Shown here: piece by piece, positions 25,409-33,958 of the stretch
Numbering within the stretch: the first letter of the stretch is position 1
Layout of the letters: each line of letters begins with the position of its first letter
Assembly: GCF_036169555.1 (NCBI RefSeq)
Contig: NZ_CP108032.1
Coordinates: 6,510,001-6,574,000 of the forward strand
Source: Streptomyces sp. NBC_00306
GTDB taxonomy: Bacteria > Actinomycetota > Actinomycetes > Streptomycetales > Streptomycetaceae
Reading direction: 5' to 3'
Length of the DNA stretch: 64,000 nucleotides
Position numbers and translations under genes: made by a program
The notes under the pieces: generated by a model
The model's input: only the letters and a program-made list of their open reading frames with translations
What the model was told of the DNA's origin: nothing
The model's database searches: none

Positions 25409-25867
25409 ATGACGGACCGCGATGTGCTGAGGACAACGTTCAGTTTCGCGCCGCCCGTCGACGACGCTGCGGCCTGGCACCTGCGGCTCGACGACCTCGC
25501 AGCAGGCATCGTGGAAGCCTTTCCCGGAGCTTCCACCTCCTGGGGCGCAGACCTGGGGCCGCGGTCGGCCGAGGCCTTGACCTTCGAAGTGCCGCTGGGT
25601 GCAGGGGTGTGGTTGGAAGGGCTGGCTACCACCCCCTGTCCGGAGGTCGGCTCGGTCATGGTGATGCACGCGTCGGCAGCCGAGGCCGCAAGGTTCGCCC
25701 TGTGGCTGCGCGACTCGTTCGTCCCTTCGCCCGATCTGGTCCGATTCACCAGTGAGATGGCGTTGAACAACGGTGACGACGCCCATGGGCATCTTCCCCC
25801 GTACGGAAGCGTCGATGAGATCGCCCAGACGCTCCAACAGCACATCGACGCGACCGGCCGATCGTGA
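25409..25867 (+). CDS. Hypothetical 152-aa protein of the duplicated locus
   Basis: ATG 25409 has TAGGAGG upstream. The soluble alpha/beta protein shows no signal peptide and no recognised motif; conserved parts are ALTFEVPLGAGVWLEGLATTP and ARFALWLRDSFVPSPDLVRF. A decayed copy of its C-terminal half lies at 24126-24325. Its place in the cluster suggests an accessory or immunity-like role; this is inference only. The 163 bp before it (25246-25408) hold nothing I can support as a gene. Confidence 0.6.
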   Translation: MTDRDVLRTTFSFAPPVDDAAAWHLRLDDLAAGIVEAFPGASTSWGADLGPRSAEALTFEVPLGAGVWLEGLATTPCPEVGSVMVMHASAAEAARFALWLRDSFVPSPDLVRFTSEMALNNGDDAHGHLPPYGSVDEIAQTLQQHIDATGRS

Positions 25868-25924
25868 GCTGTCGAGCCCTTCGAACTCCGCATGCCCACG
25901 CGAGAGTTGCGGCGCGCCTTGGAG

Positions 25925-26514
25925 CGCGTCGTAGGGGAGTCGGGGTGTCCCAGCCCTTTAAAGAACCGCTCCGTCAACTGCCAGATCTCGGCCCTCTCCG
26001 GCCGGGTCACGTTCCTGCCGCGGCCGGCGCGCCGGCAGGGAAGTAGTCCGGCCGGGAGGCGACCGCCTGGCCGAGGACCACTTGCGTCCACTCTTCGTGA
26101 AGGAACTCGGCGTCCCAGCCCGAGTCATTGAGTTCGTCGAGCATCGAACGCCAATTCCGCGGAGTCCGGGTTGTCGTCGAGGGTCTGTTTGCTGTTGCCG
26201 GGTTCGGCTTCGCGTACGACTCGTACGACTCGCAGGGCCAACGGGTCGACATGGCTGATCTCCACGCGTCCCAGTAGCTCTTCACCGCCGAGTTCCAGCA
26301 AGCGGGCCCGCAGGTCCGCCGCGAGGTTCTTGTTGGACGTGGTCAGCAGAACCGGCTCGGTTCGCCCGGCAGTCAGTTGCGACACAAGGTGCCTGGCGCG
26401 GTGCAGGGCGACGATGGTCTTGCCCGTGCCGGGGCCGCCGCCCACCCGGGCCGGGCCGGAGGAGTCGCGTTCCACGAGCTTGGCCTGAGTGGGGTGCAGG
26501 CGCCTGATGTACGC
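25925..26514 (-). pseudogene. UvrD/Rep-type superfamily I helicase pseudogene
   Basis: Three successive frames on the minus strand give colinear helicase sequence. First is LHPTQAKLVERDSSG with Walker A GGPGTGKT and LTTSNKNLAADLRARLL; next WRSMLDELNDSGWDAEFLHEEWTQVVLGQ...DYF; then RAGRGRNVTRPERAEIWQLTERF. At least two frameshifts separate them. Motifs after this point (III-VI) are absent, so the gene is both shifted and truncated. Confidence 0.75.
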
Positions 26515-26575
26515 GCCGGTCTCCGAGTGGACTGATCGGGTCCGGGCCGCATCGGGGGCGGTCGTCGTTCCTTTT

Positions 26576-27154
26576 TCAAACCGTCGCCTTGACGTAGATA
26601 CGGGTGACACCGGCGCCGAGTTCGTGCGCGAAGAGGTCGATACACGTTTTCAGGTGTCTGCCCTCAGGGGTGGTCAACTCGTCGGGGCACTCGCTGCCTT
26701 GTGTCAACCCTTCGACGAGGGTCTCCGGCTCCGGCAGGCCGAGGTGGGCGAAACCGCCCGGCGGGCGGAAGTCCTGATCCTGCGGGTGGAGGTTGCCGAC
26801 CATTTGCGTTCCCTTCCGGAACAGGCGGGACGTGTAGGCATCGGCGTCGTCCGTGGGGAGCGTGAAGGCGAGAACTCCCGTGTCGTCGCGCTCGCCGATC
26901 TTGTGGCCCGCGCGTCGGTCTGTCGCTGGTTCGGGAATCCGGATACCGATCAGCTCGCTCAGCGCTGCCGGTGTGACGCCTTCGCGCCAGCAGCACGCGT
27001 CGGCCTTCTCTGCCCTGCCGACGGATACATCACTGCCGCTGAACAGGATCCCGCTCACCACCGCAGCCATGACCACCATCACAGCCGTGCCGGAGATCAA
27101 CAGCCGTGCCGCAACGGAGAGGCCGGCACGTTCGTCGGCGGCGGATCGCTTCAT
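26576..27154 (-). CDS. Single-pass membrane protein with four-Cys exported domain, copy A
   Basis: The 192-aa paralogue of the protein at 24622 has a TM at residues ~16-38 (LLISGTAVMVVMAAVVSGILF), then ACCWREGVTPAALSELIGIRIPEP, HLGLPEPETLVEGL, CPDELTTPEGRHLKTC and DLFAHE...TRIYVKAT. The CC pair and two later Cys are kept in both copies and likely form disulfides outside the cell. It starts 9 nt after the 499-aa gene, third in an apparent operon. It could anchor or process the large protein, or give self-protection. Confidence 0.7.
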   Translation of the reverse strand: MKRSAADERAGLSVAARLLISGTAVMVVMAAVVSGILFSGSDVSVGRAEKADACCWREGVTPAALSELIGIRIPEPATDRRAGHKIGERDDTGVLAFTLPTDDADAYTSRLFRKGTQMVGNLHPQDQDFRPPGGFAHLGLPEPETLVEGLTQGSECPDELTTPEGRHLKTCIDLFAHELGAGVTRIYVKATV

Positions 27155-27163
27155 GGCTGCCGA

Positions 27164-28663
27164 TCACCTTCCCTTCTGCTGCTCGCGGCCCGGATCCGTT
27201 CGTCCGCCCTCACGGCCTGCCTCGTCGGGTGCAGGCAGGGGGGCCGGAGACGTGGTGGAGCCCAGGTCGTAGTGCTTGACCGAGCTGCTGCCCGCCATGT
27301 CGAATTCCTTCGCCGTACCTACCGTGTGCAGGCGCGCCATGTCGCCATCGGGGATGCTCATGTCCACCCCCGCGGGACCGTCAATGGTCACGCCCTTGTT
27401 CTCGTCCCAGTTGTAGCGGTCCCATGCGTTGACCTGGTAGTCCAGGCTGACCTGCGGCTGTCCGTTCGTGTCGGGAACGACAGTTACCACACCGGTGACG
27501 TTGGTCCGCGTGGAACCGACCGCGTAGTACCAGTTCTGCTGGGTCTCCTGCGGGAAGGAGTAGTCCCGGAGGTTCTGGGTTTCGACGGGAAACGCCACGG
27601 GCCGGCCCCCGTTCTGGTGGAACTCTTGCAACGCCTGCTCGCGCCAGCTGGCCTCGTTGCTCGTGATCGCCTTGTCGACATAAGCGCGGTAGGCGGAGTC
27701 GTCGGACATCATCTTGTCCACCGGGAGTGTCATGTCCCTGCCGCTGTTGCCCAGGTAGTGGGCCATGTGGCGGGAGGCGTCGCTCATACCCATCCAGTCC
27801 GCGCCTTCGGAGATGAGGTTCATCTTCTCCCGCGTCCTGCGGTCGGCGGCTCCCGGCTTCTCTGTCCCGTAGAGGCCGGCCCCGGGATCGGGGGCCACCT
27901 GCTTGACGGTGGGGGAGAAAACCCCCGCGGCAAGCAGATCGTTCTTGTGGCCGAGCCACAGGTCCGCACGTGCCGACGGGCTCAGGGACTGCCAGAGCCG
28001 CTGAAGTTCGGCCCGCTGTTCGGCGTTGGCGCGGTCTCCGAGTGATGCGAGTCTGGTGGCACGCGGGATCTGGTCCTCGTCCAACGAGGTGTACGTGGCG
28101 TGCCCGGCGTTGTACGGATCACTGCCGTGGCTGCGTCGCAGCGCCCGTGTCAGAGCCGCGTCCACTTCGGCGGCATGGCTGACGAGAGCGGTGAGTGTGT
28201 CCGCGTACCACTGCATCATGTCCTTGGTGCGCTGGGAGGCCCCGTCGGCGTCACAGAAAGCTTCCATCACCTTGACGGTTCCGTCGCCGGCATCGGTCAC
28301 CAGCAGCCCGGGGTCAGGGCCCTCGGCGCGATCCGGATTTCCCTTCCGGGCCTCGGCCGTCAGCTGTCTGGCGCGCTTCTGAAGGTGTTTGAGTTCGCCG
28401 CAGGCGTCCTCGAGTACAGCCGCAATGCTCTTCGCCTCGTGGTGAAGATCGAAGACCTCCTTGGCCGACGCCCGGACGAAGTCCTTCGTGACGATCGCGT
28501 TCAGCCCTGCCCACCTGGCCCGGTCCGACAGCTGTACCAGCCCGCTGTACACGTCTGTCCTCAGTCGCTCGAGCTTACTGGCCACCGCTCGCCAGTGGTC
28601 AGCCGACTGATCCAGTCGTGCGAGGTCGACCTCGATGAGGTCTGTGTAGGTGAAAGCCCCCAT
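27164..28663 (-). CDS. Large WXG100-like N-domain protein, candidate secreted effector
   Basis: The 499-aa protein has no signal peptide. Residues ~1-120 are helical with a WAGL turn (LDQSADHWRAVASKLERLRTDVYSGL, DRARWAGLNA), resembling ESX/WXG100-type export domains. The C-terminal ~180 residues (WYYAVGSTRTNVTGVVTV, DYQVNAWDRYNWD, MARLHTVGTAKEFDMAGSS) form a separate beta-rich module I recognise from actinobacterial proteins of this layout but cannot name. ATG 28663 has AGGGGA upstream. It lies between a small WXG-like gene and the membrane protein. Secretion through a type VII system is inferred, and none is encoded in the window. Confidence 0.65.
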   Translation of the reverse strand: MGAFTYTDLIEVDLARLDQSADHWRAVASKLERLRTDVYSGLVQLSDRARWAGLNAIVTKDFVRASAKEVFDLHHEAKSIAAVLEDACGELKHLQKRARQLTAEARKGNPDRAEGPDPGLLVTDAGDGTVKVMEAFCDADGASQRTKDMMQWYADTLTALVSHAAEVDAALTRALRRSHGSDPYNAGHATYTSLDEDQIPRATRLASLGDRANAEQRAELQRLWQSLSPSARADLWLGHKNDLLAAGVFSPTVKQVAPDPGAGLYGTEKPGAADRRTREKMNLISEGADWMGMSDASRHMAHYLGNSGRDMTLPVDKMMSDDSAYRAYVDKAITSNEASWREQALQEFHQNGGRPVAFPVETQNLRDYSFPQETQQNWYYAVGSTRTNVTGVVTVVPDTNGQPQVSLDYQVNAWDRYNWDENKGVTIDGPAGVDMSIPDGDMARLHTVGTAKEFDMAGSSSVKHYDLGSTTSPAPLPAPDEAGREGGRTDPGREQQKGR

Positions 28664-28673
28664 GATTTGTCCC

Positions 28674-29147
28674 CTACTTGACGTACTTCGAGATCTCGGA
28701 CACCGGCACGGCAGTGCCGTCACGTCCCCTCAGGGAGGCGGCGATCTCGGCCTCGTCCCGCGCATGGGACTTCTTCGAAAAGTCCAGGTGGTTCGAGATG
28801 TGCGCGTACATCTGGAGCACTGTCTTCACCTGCGACTCCCAGACCTCCAGCGTGATGAGGAGTTCGCCGCCCGCGCTGAAGTTCCGCGCTGTCAGTTCGG
28901 CTGCGGCGCGGGCCGTCGAACCCACGCCGTCGGACCCCGCGCCCGCTCCGGCGACGTCGGCACCCTTCCGCAGTTCTCCGTGCACCCGGAATGCCTCGTT
29001 GCCGACCAACCCCAGGTCGTCCTGGTGAACCACCAGGTCGGCTGCGTCAGCTGTGCCCGACGAGCCGGTGCTGTTCAGCTCCATCCCGCCTGCGTGCCTC
29101 GCACGGGCGTGGGACGTGTGCTGCGCCCAATCCGCTTCGAATCCCAT
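28674..29147 (-). CDS. Small helical WXG100/ESX-like protein
   Basis: The 157-aa protein starts at ATG 29147, which has a GGGGGAG site; the longer frame upstream is dismissed. The C-terminal part (LLITLEVWESQVKTVLQMYAHISNHLDFSKKSHARDE) is a long amphipathic helix, and the protein lacks a signal peptide, consistent with a secretion partner of the next gene (10 nt downstream). No textbook WXG motif is visible, so the family call is tentative. Confidence 0.6.
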   Translation of the reverse strand: MGFEADWAQHTSHARARHAGGMELNSTGSSGTADAADLVVHQDDLGLVGNEAFRVHGELRKGADVAGAGAGSDGVGSTARAAAELTARNFSAGGELLITLEVWESQVKTVLQMYAHISNHLDFSKKSHARDEAEIAASLRGRDGTAVPVSEISKYVK

Positions 29148-29622
29148 AGCTCCCCCAAGCTGCCGAGTCTCTGGCAATGATCTTATGCGGGTTGCGAGGC
29201 CAGGGCAGTGCTGAGGGTCGGCTTCAAGCCTCCGGCGGCCGGTTGCCGGACGATCGACATTCCGACGAAGAGCCACCAGGGAGGGGACTCCTGGAGCGAC
29301 CTCGATCCGAGGAGTCGAGCGGACTGACCGGGTCCGAGCGGCCGCCATGTGAATCGTCGATCACAACTCCTTCTGCGACGACCGTCCGCACACCCGGAGC
29401 GCCGCAGAGGATGACTGGAGTCCAGTGCGTACGGCGCCGACCCGACCGGCAGGCGAACCGCGGAGACGTGGACGCGGTTCGGGCACGTCCAACACCTGAC
29501 CCGTATCGCTCCGAGTCTTGCGGTGGACGACAACGTACCCGGAGCACGGCATCGGTAGCCGATGATCCATGTTTCTACGCATTCGGCCACGGCCTAGCGC
29601 TCCGCCTCGCCATCATGGGGCC
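29148..29622. other. 475-bp intergenic interval between the divergent WXG-like operon and the GmrSD-like gene
   Basis: No credible gene, RNA or strong repeat was found. Open frames here are Arg/Ser/Pro-rich antisense types. It presumably holds both promoters. Confidence 0.5.
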
Positions 29623-31296
29623 ATGCAAAAGCTCGAGGCACACGAGATGCCCTTGCACAAGGTGTTCAGCAGTGACTACGACTTCCACATCCCGGATTAC
29701 CAGCGCCCCTACGCCTGGGAGGAGGAGCAGGCGGTCCAGCTGCTGACGGATCTCGTGGAAGCTCTGGACCGAGGCACGGAGGAGCCGTATTTCCTCGGCT
29801 CGATCGTGCTGGTCAAGAACAGCGGGACGTCGCGTGCCGAGGTCATCGACGGCCAGCAGAGGCTCACCACCTTGACCATCCTGCTCTCCGTGCTGCGTGA
29901 CGTCGCAGAAGACGCGGAGATCCGGGACGACCTGGACAAGCTCGTGAGTGAGCCGGGTGACAAGATCCAGGGGCTCGCCAAGCAGCCGCGCCTCGCCTTG
30001 CGTGAGCGTGACAAGCACTTCTTCGAGCGATACGTACAGAACAAGGAAGCCGTACCGCATTTGCTCACCCTCGTGCCGGAGAAGCTCGACACTGATGCGC
30101 AGAGGGCGATCATCCGCAACGCACGGGCGCTGCACGACAGAGTGGCCATCTGGTCGGAGAGGCGTCGACTGGAATTGCTTCGGATGCTCGTCGGGCGGAC
30201 CTATCTGGTCGTCGTCAGTACCCCGGACCTGGACAGCGCGCACCGCATCTTCAGTGTCATGAACTCGCGCGGACTCGACCTCTCGCCCACTGACATTTTC
30301 AAGGCGCGGATCATTGGAGACCTTCCCGAGCCGACCGCCGGTCAGTGCGCCACAGCGTGGGAGGACGCGGAGGAAGCCCTTGGCCGTGACGACTTCGCCG
30401 ACCTCTTCCTCCACCTGCGCATGATCTACGCCAAGAAGCGGGCAGAGCAGGAACTGCTCAAGGAGTTCCCGGAGCAGGTGCTCAGCCGCTACCTCCCCGG
30501 CGAGGGAGAGGTGTTCGTCAACGACGTGCTCCGCCCTTACGCCGACGCCTACGTCCGGGTCCGCGACGCCGTCTACGAAGCACCCTTTGGAGCCGAGAAG
30601 GTCAACACGTGGTTTCGCAGGCTCCAGCAGGTCGACAACAACGACTGGCGCCCCGCAGCGCTCTGGGCGCTGCGCCACCGCGAGAACGACCCCGTGTGGC
30701 TCGACCGGTTCCTGGGGGCACTGGAACGGCTCTCCGCCAGCATGTTCATCCGGCGCGTCTACACCACTCCCCGTGTCACCCGGTACGCGGAGTTGCTGCG
30801 CCAGCTCGATCAGGGCGCCGGACTCGACGCCGAGGCACTGGAGTTGTCGGACCCGGAACGTGCCGAGACGCGGGCGAAGTTGGACGGCGACCTCTACCTC
30901 GTTGGCAGGATCCGCAAGTACGTGCTCCTGAGGGTCGACGAGGTTCTTGCACGCGGCCAGGGGGTCACGTACGACCACCCAATCATCACGGTCGAGCACG
31001 TCCTGCCGCAGAACCCGAAGCCGGACTCCGAGTGGACCCGTCTCTTCGACGAGGAGCAGCGCCTTGCCTGGACCCACCGGCTGGGAAACCTGGTCCTTCT
31101 CAACCGGGTCAAGAACTCAGCAGCCCAGAACCACGAGTTCGCCGTGAAGAAGGCCACCTACTTCGCCGGCCGGAACGGGGTGGTGCCCTTCGCGCTGACG
31201 ACCCAGGTGCTCCAGCACACCGAGTGGAACCCCGCACTCGTCGGTTCACGGCAGAAGCAACTGGTCGGCCTGCTCGCCGAGGAATGGCGGCTCTAA
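29623..31296 (+). CDS. GmrSD-like DUF262-DUF1524 single-chain restriction nuclease
   Basis: The 557-aa protein joins an N-terminal DUF262/ParB-like NTP-dependent domain (IPDYQRPYAWEEEQAVQLLTDL, FLGSIVLVKN, VIDGQQRLTTLTILL) to a C-terminal DUF1524 His-Me/HNH nuclease (ITVEHVLPQNP, HRLGNLVLLNRVKNSAAQNHEF). This is the architecture of type IV enzymes such as GmrSD, which cut glucosylated-hydroxymethylcytosine phage DNA. ATG 29623 is the first start giving the conserved region. The target modification for this protein is unknown. Confidence 0.85.
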   Translation: MQKLEAHEMPLHKVFSSDYDFHIPDYQRPYAWEEEQAVQLLTDLVEALDRGTEEPYFLGSIVLVKNSGTSRAEVIDGQQRLTTLTILLSVLRDVAEDAEIRDDLDKLVSEPGDKIQGLAKQPRLALRERDKHFFERYVQNKEAVPHLLTLVPEKLDTDAQRAIIRNARALHDRVAIWSERRRLELLRMLVGRTYLVVVSTPDLDSAHRIFSVMNSRGLDLSPTDIFKARIIGDLPEPTAGQCATAWEDAEEALGRDDFADLFLHLRMIYAKKRAEQELLKEFPEQVLSRYLPGEGEVFVNDVLRPYADAYVRVRDAVYEAPFGAEKVNTWFRRLQQVDNNDWRPAALWALRHRENDPVWLDRFLGALERLSASMFIRRVYTTPRVTRYAELLRQLDQGAGLDAEALELSDPERAETRAKLDGDLYLVGRIRKYVLLRVDEVLARGQGVTYDHPIITVEHVLPQNPKPDSEWTRLFDEEQRLAWTHRLGNLVLLNRVKNSAAQNHEFAVKKATYFAGRNGVVPFALTTQVLQHTEWNPALVGSRQKQLVGLLAEEWRL

Positions 31297-31422
31297 GCGT
31301 CCCGCATGGTCGGACGCGAAGGAGCCGGCCGTCTGAGCGGCCTGCACTGGCTTACGCGCGTCCGCGCGGCCGGCCGGGCTGGGGATGCAGTCGATACACA
31401 CAACGATGCGAGGAGTCAGGAC

Positions 31423-32127
31423 ATGGCAACAGAGGACATTGACGATCCGGAGCCGGCGGAAGACGGACGCGAGCACAAAGTTCTCGCCGTGCTGGACAAG
31501 GCGATAGCCGCCCAGAGCCCGCTGGTGCGCAAGAACATCGCGCGAGCTCGCCAGCGCAACCCGGAGGCGACACCGGCCGAGGTGCTCCGCACTCTGGAGC
31601 GGATGTACGTCAGCGCCTTGACCGGGACGGGCGCCGCGGTCGGGGGAGCCGCCGCCGCACCCGGCGTCGGCACGGGAGTCGCGCTGGCACTGTCGGCGGG
31701 TGAGGCGCTCTCCTCGCTCGAGCTCAGCGCCCTGTTCGCGCTCTCGGTGGCCGAGGTCCACGGAGTCTCCATCGACGAGATCGAGCGCCGGCGGACCATC
31801 GTGATGGGGGTCATGCTCGGCGGATCGGGCTCCGCCACCATCACCAAGGTCGCCGAGCGCACGGGCCAGCACTGGGGCCGTCAGGTCGTGGCCAAGGTAC
31901 CGGTCGAGACGTTGCGTCAGATCAACAAGATCCTGGGGAAGAACTTCGTCCCCAAGTACGGGACCAAGCAGGGGATCATCGTCCTAGGACGCGTGGCACC
32001 GTTCGGCATCGGCGCCGTGATCGGTGGGGGCGCCAACGCCGCCCTCGCAACGCTGACGGTGAGGGCCGGTCGCCGCGCGTTCGGCCCGCCGCCGACGTCG
32101 TGGCCGGAGCCGACACACATCATCTGA
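31423..32127 (+). CDS. EcsC-like hydrophobic protein
   Basis: The 234-aa protein starts at ATG 31423 with AGGAGTCAGG upstream. Gly/Ala-rich hydrophobic stretches (TGTGAAVGGAAAAPGVGTG, VLGRVAPFGIGAVIGGGANA) and ILGKNFVPKYGTKQG recall the EcsC family, but similarity is loose. It lies 126 bp after the GmrSD-like gene in the same direction; association with defence is possible but unproved. Confidence 0.5.
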   Translation: MATEDIDDPEPAEDGREHKVLAVLDKAIAAQSPLVRKNIARARQRNPEATPAEVLRTLERMYVSALTGTGAAVGGAAAAPGVGTGVALALSAGEALSSLELSALFALSVAEVHGVSIDEIERRRTIVMGVMLGGSGSATITKVAERTGQHWGRQVVAKVPVETLRQINKILGKNFVPKYGTKQGIIVLGRVAPFGIGAVIGGGANAALATLTVRAGRRAFGPPPTSWPEPTHII

Positions 32128-32202
32128 CGCAGCCTCAGGCCCACGTCACGCGTCCTGGCGGAGCGTCGACCCCTGGGTGCCGGTGGGACCGGCACCCGGC
32201 GG

Positions 32203-32637
32203 TTAGAGTGGGAGGACCGCCCACACCGTCTTGCCCGGCGCCGTGGTCCTCGGGGTCACACCCCAGTCGGCGGCCAACGCCTCGACGAGCAGCAGCCCGC
32301 GGCCGGACTCACGGTCCGACGCGTGAGGGCGTGGCCCCGACGCCGGTTGTCGCTCCGAGCTGGTGTCGGTGACCTCGATGCGTGCCGTGTCGGGCGTTGC
32401 GGTGAGCCGCAGGTTGAAGTCCCGCTCGGGGACGTACCCGTGCGTGACGGCGTTTGCGACCAGTTCCGCTGCCACCAGGGTCACCGTCTGGTTGCCCTCA
32501 CCCTCGTAGGGGTGGCCCCACTCGTGCAGCCAGTGCGACATCAGACGCCGGGCGAGGCGCGCCCCGCGCGGGGTCGAGGTGAACTGCATGGCGAACTCGC
32601 GGACGGGCGCCGAAGTCTGTGTGATCGGTCGGCTCAT
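32203..32637 (-). CDS. RsbW-like ATP-binding protein (HATPase_c)
   Basis: The 144-aa serine-kinase/anti-sigma-type ATPase has N-box VAAELVANAVTHGY, G1 IEVTDTSSERQP and G2 ESGRGLLLVEALAADWG, standard for the many small Streptomyces regulators of this type. A 7-3-7 inverted repeat (GCCCTCA...TGAGGGC, 32638-32654) abuts the start codon and may cover the ribosome site. The partner is unknown. Confidence 0.85.
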   Translation of the reverse strand: MSRPITQTSAPVREFAMQFTSTPRGARLARRLMSHWLHEWGHPYEGEGNQTVTLVAAELVANAVTHGYVPERDFNLRLTATPDTARIEVTDTSSERQPASGPRPHASDRESGRGLLLVEALAADWGVTPRTTAPGKTVWAVLPL

Positions 32638-32792
32638 GCCCTCACACTGAGGGCGGGCTGACCCTTGTGACCAGGGAGTACGCGCGCACGGCGTTCCTCT
32701 GTACGCGGAGGCACGCTCTGCGTACGCGCAGCCTTCACGGCACGGTTGTTCAGGATCGTCACGCCCGTCGGGACGACGCCAGACCTCCGGTG

Positions 32793-33139
32793 TCACCCCG
32801 CAGGAACGAACAGGGTCAGCCCAAGCACCGCGGCGAGAGCGAACAGCCCCGGGAAGACGTACCACCACCTGCGCCGCAATAGGGCTGGGCCGAGGTGGCC
32901 GGCGGCCGGCGGCTTGGTGACACCGCTGAGGGCTGGGAACGACTGCCACGCGCCGCGTTCTTGCCGTGCGGGGTTCAACTTCGGATCACTCTTCCGCAGG
33001 GCTTCGATGCGCTTCAGACGCTCGGCGCGGCCGATGTCCTTCGGTGCCCGGACCGGCCCACGCTCGGTCGTCGCGACGACCAGCGGTCCGGGATCCCTTG
33101 TCGACAGGATCGATGCGCCGGCCTTCCGCAGGTCGTCAT
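32793..33139 (-). pseudogene. Frame-broken small protein with C-terminal membrane segment
   Basis: The minus frame is coding-like for about 110 codons (RKAGASILSTRDPGPL, then ERLKRIEALRKSDPKL) and ends in one membrane segment (WWYVFPGLFALAAVLGLTLFV). The only start codon in frame is a TTG deep inside (32978). An ATG at 33139 is in another frame, so a single indel would restore an ORF. Either a pseudogene or a sequencing error. Confidence 0.35.
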
Positions 33140-33150
33140 GACCAGCTTCC

Positions 33151-33267
33151 TCACCGCCACACGCTGCGGCAGACGGTACAACGCTTGAGCGCGGGCTGCT
33201 CCTTGGATGCTTCGGAGACGATCCCCCACCCGGACGGCGAGTCCTCCGTGGCCACGACGGTAGGCAC
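33151..33267 (-). CDS. Possible 38-aa protein with CxxC
   Basis: GTG 33267 to TGA 33151 encodes a short peptide ending EQPALKRCTVCRSVWR. Composition looks coding and the CxxC could bind metal, but length and the lack of a good ribosome site leave it doubtful. Confidence 0.25.
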   Translation of the reverse strand: MPTVVATEDSPSGWGIVSEASKEQPALKRCTVCRSVWR

Positions 33268-33424
33268 CCACGCGGAAGTTCGGGAAGAGGCTGGCGGAAA
33301 CCGGTGACCTCTCCCCGAATGCGGCATGCCGTGGCCAGTGCCTCCGAAGGGAGTGACTCGCCGCTACGGTGTCACCCATGCCTGCGGCGGTGCGGTGCGG
33401 TGTGACGCGTGACGAGGAGTTGGT

Positions 33425-33889
33425 GTGGCGAACCTGATGCGGCAGATGCGATTCGGAGCCGATGTGGGCTACCACAGCTTCTGCCTCCAGGAGTCGGACG
33501 ACGCGACCCTCCCGGTGCCCTACCCGGACGACTCCGTCTTCGGGCAGTTCCTCAGCCTGTTCCCCGGCCGGATCGACATCTTCAGTGCCGGTCACACGCA
33601 CACCGCCGCAGTGACCGCCGAGGTGTGGGACGGACGGCCGCCGGAGGAGGATCGCAGTCGCTGGGACGAGTACGGGGAGGGCGAGTACGTCTCCATGAGT
33701 GGCATCGTGGCGGTCTGGTCGATGAGCCTGGGGCGGACCGAGCAGGACATCCCGTTGTCCGCCGGGGGCGGCCGTTGGCGCGTCCAAGTACACTCCGCCG
33801 GACGGGCGGAGGTCGAGCGTCAGTCCGCCGAGACGGGCACCGCCGATGGCGTGGAGCGCTACCTCATCCGCTTCTGGCCTGCGGAGTAG
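33425..33889 (+). CDS. Hypothetical acidic protein
   Basis: The 154-aa protein starts at GTG 33425 with GAGGAG upstream. No signal peptide or known motif; notable stretches are YHSFCLQESDDATLPVPYPDDSV and IFSAGHTHTAAVTAEVWDG. Soluble, cytoplasmic, function unknown. Confidence 0.55.
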   Translation: MANLMRQMRFGADVGYHSFCLQESDDATLPVPYPDDSVFGQFLSLFPGRIDIFSAGHTHTAAVTAEVWDGRPPEEDRSRWDEYGEGEYVSMSGIVAVWSMSLGRTEQDIPLSAGGGRWRVQVHSAGRAEVERQSAETGTADGVERYLIRFWPAE

Positions 33890-33958
33890 GCGCGGTGGGA
33901 CGCCGGTTGGGAGGTGAGGCCGTGGCCGTCCACGGGCAACGGCCCCACCCATTGGCGA

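Noticed and set aside
24619..26091. A 490-aa minus-strand open frame across the duplicated cassette
   Set aside because: Only its first ~55 codons carry helicase-like sequence, as part of the pseudogene; the rest is antisense to two better genes.
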